Part shown: positions 10,261 to 23,800 of the stretch, in pieces | Layout of the letters: each line of letters starts with the position of its first letter | How positions within the stretch are numbered: the stretch's first letter is position 1 | Origin: Anagrus nilaparvatae | Lineage: Eukaryota; Arthropoda; Insecta; Hymenoptera; Mymaridae | Length of the DNA: 64,000 bases | NCBI GenBank assembly: GCA_022575985.1 | Contig: JAKSXM010000014.1 | Location: 19,282,001 to 19,346,000 of the forward strand | Reading direction: 5' to 3' | Position numbers and translations under genes: made by a program | Notes under the pieces: model-generated | What the model was told of the DNA's origin: nothing | Database searches by the model: none | The model's input: the letters and a program-made list of their open reading frames with translations, nothing else

Positions 10261-11709
10261 ATTTTCTACATTCAAGATTCACAAAATTTATCCGATTATT
10301 ACCACTCCGGTCAGTTTTTTCGGGCTAAACTTTTATAAAAAATTAAGAGTAATAAAGGTTCCCGGACCGAAAATTTTTGAATTATTTAGTTTGTTGGTCA
10401 TTTTTGGCGTATGATCTTTCAGAAAAGGTCTACTCTAACAAAATTAATTACGTAGTGCAACTGAGCATTAAGTAATAAAATAACAAATACAAGTTGAAAA
10501 TTAGGCCACGGTGATACAAATAAAGTCATAAAGTGATCATTGATCCAAAGTTTATTTTATTTTGTTACAAACACAAACTGCCTAAAAGTTTACAAAAATT
10601 ATAATTGTTATTCATTAGCGGAATTAGGAATTTTAACTCTAGCTACCTCGTTTGCCCTTAAGTGAGGTATCTCATCAATTGTACATATTGTCAAAACAAC
10701 TTACTAAATAAATTAGTGCAAGAAGTGCAATCAAATAAAATTATAAATACAATTTTTATTTATGATGAACATTAGCATTTGAAGGGTATTTTTGCCCTGA
10801 GGACTGACTGTTATCCCCGGAGTTACCTTTGGCTTCTGAACCATTTATCATTATGTAAAAATCCAGCACAAGCTTCAAAAAAATTTTTTTAAAGCTCGGT
10901 CAGATTTGCATAAATGAGGGCAATTTTCACCCTAGGGCTGATTCTTGTCTTTGGAGTTACCGTTGGTCCACCTGAACCCATTTTTATTTGAAAAATCCAG
11001 CACAAGTCTCAAAAATCCTTTTTTTTTAAATATCGGACAGATTAGTTCATTCGGGGGTAAATGGTTTTTGATGATTCTACCCTCCGTATACCTCTTTTGA
11101 AAGTTCGTATTCAAAAAATGACAAAAAAATTAAATAATCTATATAAGTTTTTATTACTAATTTATAATTTTTTTATAGAATTTTAACCCAAGAAAATTCA
11201 AGTGGCAAATTTTGGCTGCGCTAGCGGTATTCGGTTAATTAATTGGTATCCTAATAATTTTCTTCCGGTTTAAAAGACTGATGCAAGTCTAATTTACAAA
11301 AAGTTAAGACTAAAATTTGGATTCAGAGCGATTTGAATTGGTTGTACAAGAGGAAGTTTTTCTATACAGAAATCAAATATAAAAAAAGTTTTCCAGAAAT
11401 AAAAAATAGGTTTAGAATGGGTTATAAAGTAACATTTATTAAACCATTTTTAGAGTTTATAAGGGTAAAAGTTAATGAAAAAATTAAATAAATAATTTAA
11501 GTCTAATAATAAATTTTTATTTAAGTTTTCAGTATTTAATTTTATTTTATAAGCAAATTTCGTTTAAAAATAGGATTTATTGGAAAAGTTATTAAAAATT
11601 TAAATCTTTTTATTATTTTTAAACTTATCTAATGGAATTAATTAATTACTTTTATTAGTTAATTACTTTTGTTGAAATACAGCTAAAACATTTTTTAATA
11701 ATTTAAATA
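10261..11709. other. Intergenic region upstream of the WAP-like gene
   Basis: No coding region supported. Two related segments near 10796-10880 and 10910-11000 share GGCAATTTT / TTTTTGCCCTGAGG-like words, CGGAGTTACC-TTGG, and AAATCCAGCACAAG. They look like two tandem copies of a decayed repeat, about 130 bp apart. The last 250 bp before the first exon are strongly AT-rich, with no clear TATA box that stands out from the background. Confidence 0.4.
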
Positions 11710-11839
11710 ATGCAAAAGAGGATAAAAATGTTGAATAGAAATAAAATTTTCCAAATGCAAAATACGTTTTACTTTGGATGGGTCGCAATTTTATCATTTT
11801 GTACATGGACTAAAGCACAAGATTTCAATTTCAATGAAG
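11710..11839 (+). CDS. WAP-like gene exon 1 (signal peptide)
   Basis: Encodes a Lys/Arg/Asn-rich start, then a hydrophobic FYFGWVAILSFC stretch and TKAQDFNFNE. It ends AATGAAG before a consensus GTAAGA donor in phase 1, matching exon 2. Starting at Met16 would leave a classic 21-residue signal peptide. Confidence 0.65.
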
Positions 11840-14800
11840 GTAAGAAATTTTTTTATTTATATAAATTAAAATTATTTTTTTCTATCGTTTTCAACAAATT
11901 ATAAATACTAGGGGTGTGCGGTTACCCGAAAGTCGGCTCCGGTGGTACCCAAAATTTCGGGTTTTTTGCTTCGAGTTGGGCTAAATTGGGGTTACTCATG
12001 GAAACTTTTGATTCAAAAATGCAATTGCAGACCTTTTCCGGGAAGTTTCTAGCTTTACACAAAATTTAACCAGCAAAAATTTGCCATAAACACCGAATAA
12101 TCGGGTACCCGACTCAACTTTAGGGTAACTGCACACCCCTAATAAATACATAAACGAATAAGCCAGAATTTTTTATTGCGCAGTATAATAAATTCATAAA
12201 AAGAAAGAAAAGGAAGATAAAACTTGAAAACTTAAAATATTATTATTATTATATCTTTATTTGCAATCACAAAAAATTATACAGTGTCAACATACAGTAA
12301 GAAGGTAAAATAAAAAAAATAGAAAAAATTAACAATATATTAATAGTAAACAAGATTCAAAAGTAAATAAAAGTCAATAAGCATAATCAGGACAATCAAT
12401 ATATCAGTCAATATAATATAAACTAGTAAAATAAATTATTTAATTAAATAAATTAATAAAGTCAAATGGATGACTCGCCCAGCTGCTCGACAGCTACCTG
12501 AAGTCATTTTTGAGCAAGTAAATTTTGATGCTCTTTTTAAAGCGAGAGTACGTAGGGAAATCACGAATGCAAGGAGGGATGGAATTCCAAAACTGAGCAT
12601 AGTGCGTTTGAAATGAATTAAGGCCCCAATTAGTTGTCGGGGATGGAATAAGGTCCTTTCTAGGACCATGGGTTGGTCTGTCTGTAATGAAAGGATTGAA
12701 CAATGAAGAGAGGAGTGGGGGTTCTTTCATCTGAACAATCCTGTACATGATTAAGGATGCGAAGTAGTCTACGCGGTTTGTATTGGACATCCAATTTAAT
12801 TTCTTTCTGAATGGTGTTATGCTTTCAGAACGACGAATGCCATATATGTACCTAATACATGTATTAGACAGCCTTTGGAGCTGTGCATTTAGTTTGTTGG
12901 AAACATCAGTATAAACTACATTGCAGTAGTCGAGGTGGGGTAGGACTAATGATTCGATAAGGCGTTTGCGAAGGGATAAAGAGGTACAGGGTCTGATGAT
13001 TTTGAGTCCATATAACGCTCTGTTGACTTTTTTGGTAACCTCTTTTACTCGGGGGCACCATGACAATGTGTTGTCTAATACCACTCCAAGATTGTTAATT
13101 TCGTTTAGAAATGGAACACGGTCACCCTTGTTACTGACAATAATGTCGGGTATGTCCAAATCCTTAAATAATTTGAGTGTAAAACGGGATCCGAATATTA
13201 TGGCCTGGGTTTTCTTTGTGTTCAATGATAGACAATTTTCCTCTGCCCATGCAACCACCTTTTTCGCTGAATCTGAAAGGCAGGAGATACCAAGCTCAAT
13301 ATCCTCGGCCGGTGTCTGGACATAAATTTGTAAATCATCCGCATATAATAGCCTAAAAATGTTGTGCTCACTAAGATGTTTACTAATATCGTTCATATAA
13401 ATGCAAAATAGGAGGGGTCCGAGGACAGATCCTTGAGGAACCCCTATATTTATGCTACGATACTCAGAGGAGGATGTTTTAGATGAGACACACAGAGATC
13501 TATCGCAAAGATATGACCAGAACCAGTGCAAAGAGGACCTTGAGAATCCACTGCATTTCAGTTTTTGAAGTAGTTTCGAGGGAGAGACATTGTCGAATGC
13601 CTTTGAGAAATCGAACGACAATAACAGGGTGGCCAACTTCTTGTCTTTGCTTATACGAATATCGTCAGTAAGCTTAATGAGGGCAGTTTGAGTATTGTGA
13701 AACTTACGAAAACTAGTTTGATAACTGTCTAAAATTTTTGACTTAGACAGGAAGCTGACCACTTGATCATGTGCCAACTTCTCAAGGACCTTTGATAGAA
13801 AACACAACAATGCTATTGGACGGAAATCAGATGGACTAGAGGGGACAGAAACATTTTTGAGCGCAATAATTCGAGCTTTTTTCCAGGCTGAGGGGAAAAT
13901 GCCCTTTGCAAGTGAGGCATTGAATAATTTCATGAGATATGGAGCTATTGATGGAAGTGCTTTGGCAATGATACTCTGGGGTATAGTATACCGTCCTCGC
14001 CTTTGGCCTGTGATTTGAAGTGAGAAACAGCTAGTATGACGTCATTGATAGTTACCGGGTTAAAAGAGAAGCCTTCTGGGGAGGAATTATTAATAAGGTC
14101 AATGGATACTGAGGGATCTTCTGTACTAGAAAAAGAGATATTGGAGAAGTAAGTACTCATTTCATCAGGAAGAAAACCATGCAATGAGTCATTAATTTTA
14201 GGTATTAATCCAAGACCCCTCATGTCTCTCCAGAAGTTTCTATTCGCATCGAGTGAACTACATATGCGATTGTGCATATAGGCGCAACGAGCCATTTCTG
14301 ATTGTTCCTCATGAGAGCGAGAGAGAGAGTAGTTCATCCAAAAGATGTCGAGAGCCAGTTCTGCAGTATCGTCTGTCAGTAGCGTCTAGTTTGGATTTTA
14401 GTAGGCGTAGCTCTGTGTTTATCCACGGATATTTGGTCTTACGAGGGTTAATGGTCTTATCCGGGGCAAGGGTATCAATTGCACTTTGGATGTTGGAAGT
14501 TAGGGATGTGAGTCCTGATTCAATGTCAAAGTCGTCGCACAGTGTGCCGAATCAATCAAAAATCTACTGACTCCGTAAAATTTTATTTTTTCACCCATTT
14601 ATTTTTTTAAATGCTTCGTATACTATCCTACTCTTATGAAAACCTGCTACTTTTTCAAATTTTTACAACTAAAATTCACCCCTTATACATTGGTGTATAC
14701 GCAAAAATTATATTCACAGGGTTACTAAGTTTATCTGCAATTAAAAAAACCTTGTTTATGGACACTATTGCCTTTTTCCTGACTCAAAGAGTGAAAATTT

Positions 14801-17800
14801 TTAAAAAGTAGCAGGTTTCCATAAAAGTAGGATAGTATACGAAGGATTTAAAAAAATAAGTGGGTGAAAAAATTAAATTCTAAGAAGTCAGCAGATTTTT
14901 GATTAAATCGGCACACTGTGCGTCGTCAGGGAGTGAAAAATTTGTCAAAAATTTGTGAAAAATATTAATTGTTGCTGTGACAATTTTGTGCCCATTTGGA
15001 TAAGGAGAGGACAGACAATCAGAGAATGTAATGCTGTCGCAATTGTCAACAAAGATGGTATCTATCCACGAGTCACTATGGTTAGTATGATGAGTGGACT
15101 TAGTATGGACTAGTTTAAGTGACAGGCCATTCATTAAGTTTTTTAAGAATTTTGTGTCCGATTCATTGGGTTTTAGCATGTTTGCATTCCAGTCACCCAT
15201 TATTATCCTGTGGCTAAAGTCAGCATTATGTGAATGGAGTAATTTAAAAAGATTTCTATCAGACCTTATGGGAACGTCAGGGGGGCGATACACCAAAGCT
15301 ACCAGTGTAGGAGTGGATTTACCTTCCCATACCGAACAGATGATGTATTCAGGCTTTTTGGGCTTACCTTTTTGTTGAGTTACAGAGGAGCTTAATAATT
15401 TGGCCTTTAAATTTTCCTTTACGTATAATAGGACACCACAACCTTGTGAATTACGGTCTTGCCGTAGGATACTGTAGCCAGGAATATCAACAATGAAATC
15501 ATGCACCTGCATACCCAGCCTAGTTTCTGCGATACCAAATATAAGGTATGAGTCATTATCCGTAAGATATTCACGGAGGGCCCAAATATGCTTTTTTAGG
15601 GAGTTAGCATTCAAAAAGCCAACCTTCAGACCGGAGGTTTTAATAGAGTGGGCAGTAGATTGAGTACCTAGTCATGAATTATTATGATGTTGGTTGCCTA
15701 AGATTTGAGAAGGCAAGTTTATGGTACTAGTATGAGGAAGTGCATCTTGTGGAGGATGTACGGTTTTATGGGAGTTGATGATGGTTGTTAGGTCAGAGAT
15801 GGATTCGACTGCAAATGACCTCGCGCCCTCCCTCCATCTGACCAGAAATTGACCAGAGCAGTACCAGACGAATTTAAATCCGAGACTTTTAGCTGTATCT
15901 TTTATCGATATGTACTTAACACGTTCGTTGGTTGAGAGTACCTCATTAACAAATATTTTCCTGTCTGGCAGTGCGCTAGCAACCTCTGAATTCAAGAGTG
16001 ATAAGTCAATATTTCCAGTTGTGAGATAATTATATGATTTTTTGGCACGCATAATGCTAAGAACTAGATCGTGACTTATCAAAGATATAATGAAGGAAGG
16101 GAACCTGGCCTCAGTTGCATGAGGATTATTTGACTTAACTATTCGAACACCAGTGATATCAGTTCGACTGAGAGAAGGGAGTAGCACTTTTAGTATAAAA
16201 AAAGAAACGTAGTGCAAATTTGATTCATTATTGATATCCATAAAGCCTGGAATAAAAATTTCCCTTCTCTCAATCGGTACTTCATCAGTGGGCTGCTGAA
16301 TCATGGCAGATATAAATATAAAATTTTTATATTCATCACAAGCTTTTTTTAAATTTTGTATGTTGTATGTAATGTTTATTGCACTCATTTTTACATATTA
16401 TAATAAATCGTAAACAAAATTATATATAATACGTACTCTAAAACGTACTGAAAGATCTTTTGTTTTTGAAAAATTTAATTCAATAAAAGAAAGCATTTTT
16501 CAGACGTAAAATTTTTTTTATATAAATATAAAGTCAACCTACCAGTCTGGTCCAAATGTGAGAGGGGAGGGACTGAAATTTCCAAACTATGCTAAAATTT
16601 TGTCCTTTATCTTTTTTGGTTCGCTAAATCCGGACTCGGGGTTCAAAAACCCAGGAAATAAGTTTACAGCAATATTTTGTAAAAAAGTTAATATGATCAG
16701 ATTATATCTCACTTCTTCAAAAGTAGTTAAGAAAATATTGTGGTTTTTTAATTATGTAAAGTAACTGGAGTATTGGACTTATTCAAGGGGTTAAAATTAT
16801 TAGGCAGGCATCCCATAAGAATTAGGGTGACTTTTTTGAAACCACTCGGACGGCTTCAAATTTACTAATTGCCACCGAGATTCCAACTAATTGCCAACGA
16901 AATTGTAGATTTTTGGCCAAGGCTCCATTGTATGAATGGAAAACCTGTTGGTTTCGGAAAGTCACCTGGGTGACCCTCTTGAAATCAGGCTAAACTTTCA
17001 CACTATATTTTACGAAGCTTCCTGATAATATACCCAAAGTTTAGCCTGTGCCCCATTGTCCTGAGGGGGGATACAGCCCCCCAAAATTTAAGTCACCTAG
17101 GTGACCCAAATACAATCAGACCAAATTTTGCACACGTTTTCTTTTCACCATAATAAACGTATATTACAAATATGGCCTATGCAAATCTGTCCGAAGGGGT
17201 GATCTCTACAGTATATGAGGGAGTTTTTGGGCCAAAATAGCAAAAACACTCGCTAATTTCTATATCATTTAAGAATAAAAGAGAGAAATTATAGGAAAAA
17301 CAAAATAGTGGCTTTTGCTAATTTAAGGGTAAATCGCGCAATTTCGATAAAAAATGACCTAAAATTTGGATTCAGCGAGCCAAAAAACTTGTATTATAGA
17401 AAAATTAAGGCTCATAGTGAAAATATTACAAAAAACACCCCCCCATAAATTTTTTTTGTTAATTTAAGGACGATGCACTCATTTTTCATGATAAATTTTC
17501 CGAAATTTGGATTCAGTGACCTGAATACCTAAACTAGACCAAATTTGTTAGTGGCCAGGAATTATACACCTAAGCCCATAAATTGGCTGGTGTAAAAATA
17601 AAATTTTTAATTTTTTGAAAAAGTCTGAGTGAAAATGAAATTACTTAAATAACTAATGCTTTGAAACAAGAATAAGGTAAATTAATTTCTTAAATTTTCT
17701 TAAATACAAAACGGTAATCAAATTAAAGCATACTAGTGAAAACGTTGAAAATTCATTTAAGAAAATAATGCTGGGATATTTGTCAATGTTTCAGTTGTAT

Positions 17801-20800
17801 TAAGGCGCCTCTTACAAACGCATATACTGCCAGAATAAAATAAATATATATTATATAGGTATAAGTAGTTTAAAGATAAGAAAAGAAATAAGGAAAAACT
17901 ATAAATAAATATATAGAAAGAATGTATTATATGCCATGCGGGAGAGTTTAATACTTTTTTGAACATTTACCTTTGCATGCTGTGAATTTTCTTTTGTTTT
18001 TCAAATAGAAAACAACTTTTTTTTTTCTTTTTTTTTTTATTACGAAAAGAAAAATATTTATAGAATAATATAATTATTTTATATATACTTTTTTTACACG
18101 AATAAATCGATCAATGTTTAGCAAATAAAAAAATTTATCCTCGTTTCAAGTAAATAAAGAAAGTATTTTTATGAAAACTAAAAATATGTAGAATAAGATT
18201 TTTTTAATAGTAGAGGAAATTATTACATACCCTACCCGATTTCCACCGCCAATTAAAAGTGACCAAATTTTTGTGAAAATCGCTTCAGTACTACCTTAAC
18301 TAAAAAGTTATGCTTTCAAAACCTTTTGGACGAACCCCGTTTTTGGGTTAGTTTGCCCCTTTTTGGGGGTAAAAAATAATTGTTTTTAAGAAATTAGAAT
18401 CGATTAATTTTTGCATTTTAAAAAGAAAAGGTGAATATGAAATTTTTAATTAAATGTACCGCTTTCAAGTTACAGCCCTCAAAACTTCGATTTTTTTTAT
18501 TTTAATATTTTAATACGAGTATGGCGTGAAGTATTTACGCCATACTCTGAGTATTAAAATCAAAAAAATCAAAGTTTTGAGGGCTGTAACTTGAAAGGGG
18601 TACATTTAATTAAAAATTTCATATTCACCTTTTCTTTTTAAAATGCAAAAATTAATCGATTTTAATTTCTTAAAAACAATTTTTTTTTTTACCCCCAAAA
18701 AGGGGCAAATTAACCCAAAAAGGGGTCTGTCCAAAAAAATTTGAAAGCATAACTTTTTAGTTAAGGTAGTACTGAAGCGATTTCCACAAAAATTTGGTCA
18801 CTTTTAATTGGCGGTAGAAATCGGCTAATTACCTCATTTTGATGTAATAATTTCCTCTACTATAACATATTTCAGAGATTAGGTACTCCACTAGAAAATA
18901 AATTCATGGAAGGATCAAGGTGGGTGTAGAAAGAAAGTTTTCAATTTTAAGGGTGTTTTTTTTCACCTAGAAATTTTGAATGAAATAAAATATTTTCTAA
19001 AAGTCCTGTAATAAAAAAGTTTTTAACTACAAAAGAAGCTGGTTTTTGGTTGGAATGTTTCTTAGAACCAATTTTGGAATTTCCTGGTGATAATTTACTT
19101 GGTGGTTTTTGGTTTAAGGAGGAAATAGTCTAGGGGGGTGCAAATAGTTACCATTCCCAGTGAAATTATTACAGTAAAACTTTTTTTTGAATAAATTTGA
19201 ATTTGACTTGAATCAAATAATATATATGGAATATAATATATATGATAATATGCAATAAAAGAACATCTTTGATTTAAAAAAATAAAAGACAGTCATTAAG
19301 GTATTAGGATAGTGATACGCCATTTTGTTGGTATTTTTTTTCGATTTCTGAATTATCGGCGCTACATACATATGTAAAATCGTATATGTATTAGTATAAT
19401 ACTAGGTTATTTACATACTTTTTATTTAATTATTTAATAATTATGCAATGAAACAAGTAAAACAAATTGGAAATATAATCTTTGAGCTTTTATTTACCAT
19501 ATTATTTAAGTTTCATTAATCTGTGTAATCGCAATCATACTTTTCCCAAGCTCCAAAGATGATTTTCCATAAGAGCAATGTTAAACTACCTACACTTTTT
19601 TCTTGATTAAATAATAATTAGGCAGCCAAAGTTGTAAAAGAAAGTTTATTTCATTTTTTAAAGACTTTATCTTTATATTTTATAAGTTTCATTCAATTCT
19701 GTTATCAAAAATTTTCACTATCCTAATACCTTAATCAAAATCATCTATAATTTTTTTCTCAAATGTATGCAATGAGTTCTTTTTGTTTGTTTTAATTTAT
19801 TTTCTTCTCGTAAAAAAAGCGCATGAAAATAAAACACGAATAGGCTTTGGAACAACTAATTATTCATTGGAAGCATATTCTTTCAGGTTACTCTTATCTT
19901 GTTTAACAGACATACAGCAAGAGGTATATAGAGAGACGTTCAATAAACTAATAGTGATATCGCTTGAGCATGCGGTTTGTCTAGTTTTTTGGTGCTTTAG
20001 ATTTTGAATTGTTTTTAGAAAAAGATAAGCTCAGACCATAAAAAAATATAATATTTTATTATACAATATACGATTATTTTGTAAAAATATATCTTGAGAA
20101 AAATTTCAACAATAAATCAAATAAATTTTTGGCACTAGAACAATTTCCTTTTCTATTACTATATTTTTGAACATTTAATTTTATGAAGTCACTTTTAGAG
20201 TTTAAAATTTAAAAAAAGAAAAATGAAAAAATTTTTTTTACATGTGATAAAAGTTTTATATCTACAAATATTTATAATAAAAATATAATATTTTTTTTGA
20301 ATCGAGACATATTTTAAAAAATATTTATTTACTTGAACACAAGTACTAGATGTAGTTTTTTTCTTTGTCTAACTTATGCACGACCTAAATAAAAAAATTA
20401 TTATACTTAAGTTATAAAAAAACAATTTTTTTTTTACCAAAGTGAGAAAAACACTCTCTCTTGAGAGTAATTTAAAATTTATTGTTTTATAGAATTTTTT
20501 TAAATTTTCAAAAAATATTTATTATTTATGGGCTTTTTATAACTTTGTGTTGGTTGCATATGAATTATACACTAACAGAGTTTTACTGAATTGCATGAAA
20601 TTTTAAGCCAATTTATTTAAAAGTGTCTGATTGAATTTTATTTGAAAATTAAAGCCTTTCGGACAAAATTCAAGTAGAATAACCTGACAGTGGATTCATT
20701 AATATTTAGACAGAATATATATATTTATTATAATATAATATAGATTGAATCGCACCACATAAGTTTACCAAATCAAAAAATGGAATGTTTCTAAAATTTA

Positions 20801-23800
20801 GAAAAATTAGAAAAATGTCTAAATCGTTGAGAAATTTCGCCCTCGGGTCATATTGATGCCTATATCGAATAGTGTAGGTAGTATGTTCGAAAAGGTGTAC
20901 CCCCTGTTTCTCTAATCCTATTTGTTAAGTCGAAAATCTCCTAAAACCAAATTTTTTAAAGTTGCATGGTTTTCACTTGGAATTGATTTCATCCAGAAGT
21001 TGCAGAGAAATTATGAAAAAAAAATTTTAGATATCACATATTTAAAGGCGAAATCCTGAAAATGGAACTATTTAAAAAAAAATTAATAATCGGTTTGTGT
21101 AACTACACAACCAACGAGCACTCATAACAGTAATAAATCCAAAAACTGAAATTACAATAAATTCCAAAATATTAATTATCTTAAGTCCATAAACTTAAAG
21201 TATTCTAAGTTCTTGTTCTTATCAGGGCCTGAGCATGACTCCCACTTCAAATTATACTTAGTCTCTAAATCGAAAATATTCAAAGTCCATTTCACCCCCC
21301 CCCCCCCCCCCTAACCGAGCCAGACTTTTTCAAATACCCCATCCTATGAACATGTTTCATGTTAAATCGTATTCTGCCTAAAGTAAAAAAAATACTAGCA
21401 GAGCAATTTTTAATATAAATCCTTTTCTTTCTTTTTTAAAAATTCAATTATAATTTAATTTCCTTTTTTTTCGAATAAAAGTTGAAAAATAGAAAACAGA
21501 ATAATATATTCAATAAAAATATTATTTTCTATTATATTTTCAATATTTTAAAGATATTATATGACATATATAATAATATCGAATATTAAATAAAAATATT
21601 CATGAAAAATATTACTTTATATAATATTTATTATATTTCATTTTTTATTTGTTATTGGAAAAATTTAATAAGAATTTTTTCAATGAAAATAAAATTTTGC
21701 TATAAAGATTTGCAAATAAAATAGCTTTTTAAATTCATATTCGAAATACACTGTCAAAAATCATTTTTTAGGATTTTAAAAAATTTGCAATTGAATAAAA
21801 TTTAAAAAATTTTTTTCAAAAATACCGAAAATGCAGCAGAGAATACTTTTGCAGTTAAGGAATTGAATAAAATAAAATCTAGAAGCAAAATACCTATTTC
21901 TATTTTCTAACCATAAAAATACTGTACAGGCGATTTTTACTAATCATAAAAAATAAGTAAATTTAAAAATTTTTTAAATTTTAATTTATTTAGCTTTCGC
22001 TTATTAGGAAATAAAATTTGCTTTATATTCAGCAGTTAAATAGTTAAGAAGATTCCCTTTTGGGGAAATTCCAAGGCAAATTCAAAAAAAAAATTTTGAT
22101 AAAAATCTCCCTGCCGTCTCGATTTAAAGGGAAACGCGTGACCCCTTTTTACCGTTAGTACCGTTGATAAATAGAAATTATAACAAGTGGTATTAAAGCC
22201 CTACGGCTGGGGAAACCCAATAAAAATTATGAATATAATATATGCACAAGATAACTGACATTAAATATTTTTGGTTTAACCCATTAGTACCAGTACGACA
22301 ATTTCACAGTCCTATGGTTTTTCTCCTTATAGTAGCCATATTTAAATACTAGCCAATGATATTGAAAATCTGAAAGAGCGTGTATTTTTGTTTATGTGAC
22401 CATCTTTAAATGCATAGAAAATCATTTTAACATGGAACATGTTCATTGGATGGGGTATTTGAAAAAGTTTGGCTCGGCGAGGGGGGGGGGGGAATGGACT
22501 TAGAATATTTTCGATTTATGGACTTGAATGATTTGGAGCCCTGATAAGAACAAGAAGGTAGAATACTTAAGTTTATGGACTTAGGATAATTTATATTTCA
22601 GGATTTATTGTAATTTCGGTTTTTGGATTTATTACTGTTATGAGTGAACATGTTCCATGCTCGTTGGTTGTGTAGTTACACAAACCGGTTATAAATTTTT
22701 CACTCTGTTTTAGAGAAAAAACCAAACCACTGCCAAATGTCCGCGCCGGCGCGAATCGGTTCTTATGTTTTGGGACTGGAAAATCAGTTTAAATGTAGAT
22801 TTTTTATGTATATGGATTTCCACAAATACTCATTTTAAGTTGAGCATTAACTTCTATCAACTCTCTTTCTTCATTTGTGAAAAATCTTAAATGTGCACAT
22901 TTATTATAGCTATATTTAATAAATATAATTATCTGTACATTATCTAAATATTAGCAAATAGCAAAAAATAAAAACATTTTTTTAGGTAAAACCTGTATAT
23001 TTATGTGTGTTCGTGTGTATATTTATATGATTTTGTAAGAGAAAAATAAATAATGGAATTTTTGTCTTCTTTGAAATAATAATGATATACAGATAATTAT
23101 GTTTTGTTACATAGCAGCACGTAAACAAGTCAAGAACCTCTTAAGATATTTTTCTATCTTATTTTAACTCATTAACTTTTTGGTATTTAAAAATATAAGC
23201 TTATTTTTTTCTCTTCAAATTTATTTCTGATATATATGTGAATTTATGTGATCTAAACAATATACTAATACTATCAAAGAATCTACTCTCTATATTAGCT
23301 TGGATGTTATTTTTGAATGTTAACTTTCTTCAGCGGTTTGCGGATTATCAACTGTCAGAAACTTCCATTAATCAGAATGTATAAAAAAAGAAAATTTTCT
23401 ATTTGGTTTAAAACTCAATACTGAACCTAACTTTTTTTAGTTTTCAAAAACTTTTTTCTGCAGGTGAAAGAAAGATTTTTGAATATGTAAATTACTTTCC
23501 AACTTACCGGAAAACACATATTTTCATGAGGCAAATATTTTCTTCCAAAAACCTAGAGCAAACAATGCCTTAATTTACAAGATATTAATAACTAGCAAGA
23601 TAATATACATTTAGCTTATTATAAACTAGGAATATTGCCAACTGGCAAACGTTATAAAACACTAGATAAAGAAAGAGAATAAATAAGCGAAAATTGATTG
23701 ATAACTATTATCATAGATAACTGACCTACTATTTTTAGTTACGGATAATTACTTCAATTATCTTTTAAATATTTTATTAAAAGGAAAAATTTATCTTAAT

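Larger units (their letters stand above)
12238..16400 (-). mobile_element. Non-LTR retrotransposon (LINE), near full length, antisense in WAP intron 1
   Basis: Read on the minus strand it has ORF1 (16388-15672), ORF2 with apurinic endonuclease and reverse transcriptase (15671-12494), a roughly 240-bp 3' UTR and a (TAA)n tail at 12253-12238. A 3' microsatellite tail instead of poly(A) occurs in several LINE clades such as I and CR1-related groups. The clade is not assigned here. The 5' end is uncertain, around 16390-16440. ORF2 is damaged by a nested 383-bp MITE and two frameshifts. A 5'-truncated relative sits at 52334-52728. Confidence 0.88.

Noticed and set aside
14611..14811. 66-codon plus-strand frame
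   Set aside because: It lies wholly inside the nested Transib-like MITE and is AT-driven, with no protein-like composition.
12966..15378. Plus-strand open frames of 60-119 codons across the LINE
   Set aside because: They are antisense shadows of ORF2; the minus strand carries the endonuclease and reverse transcriptase motifs.
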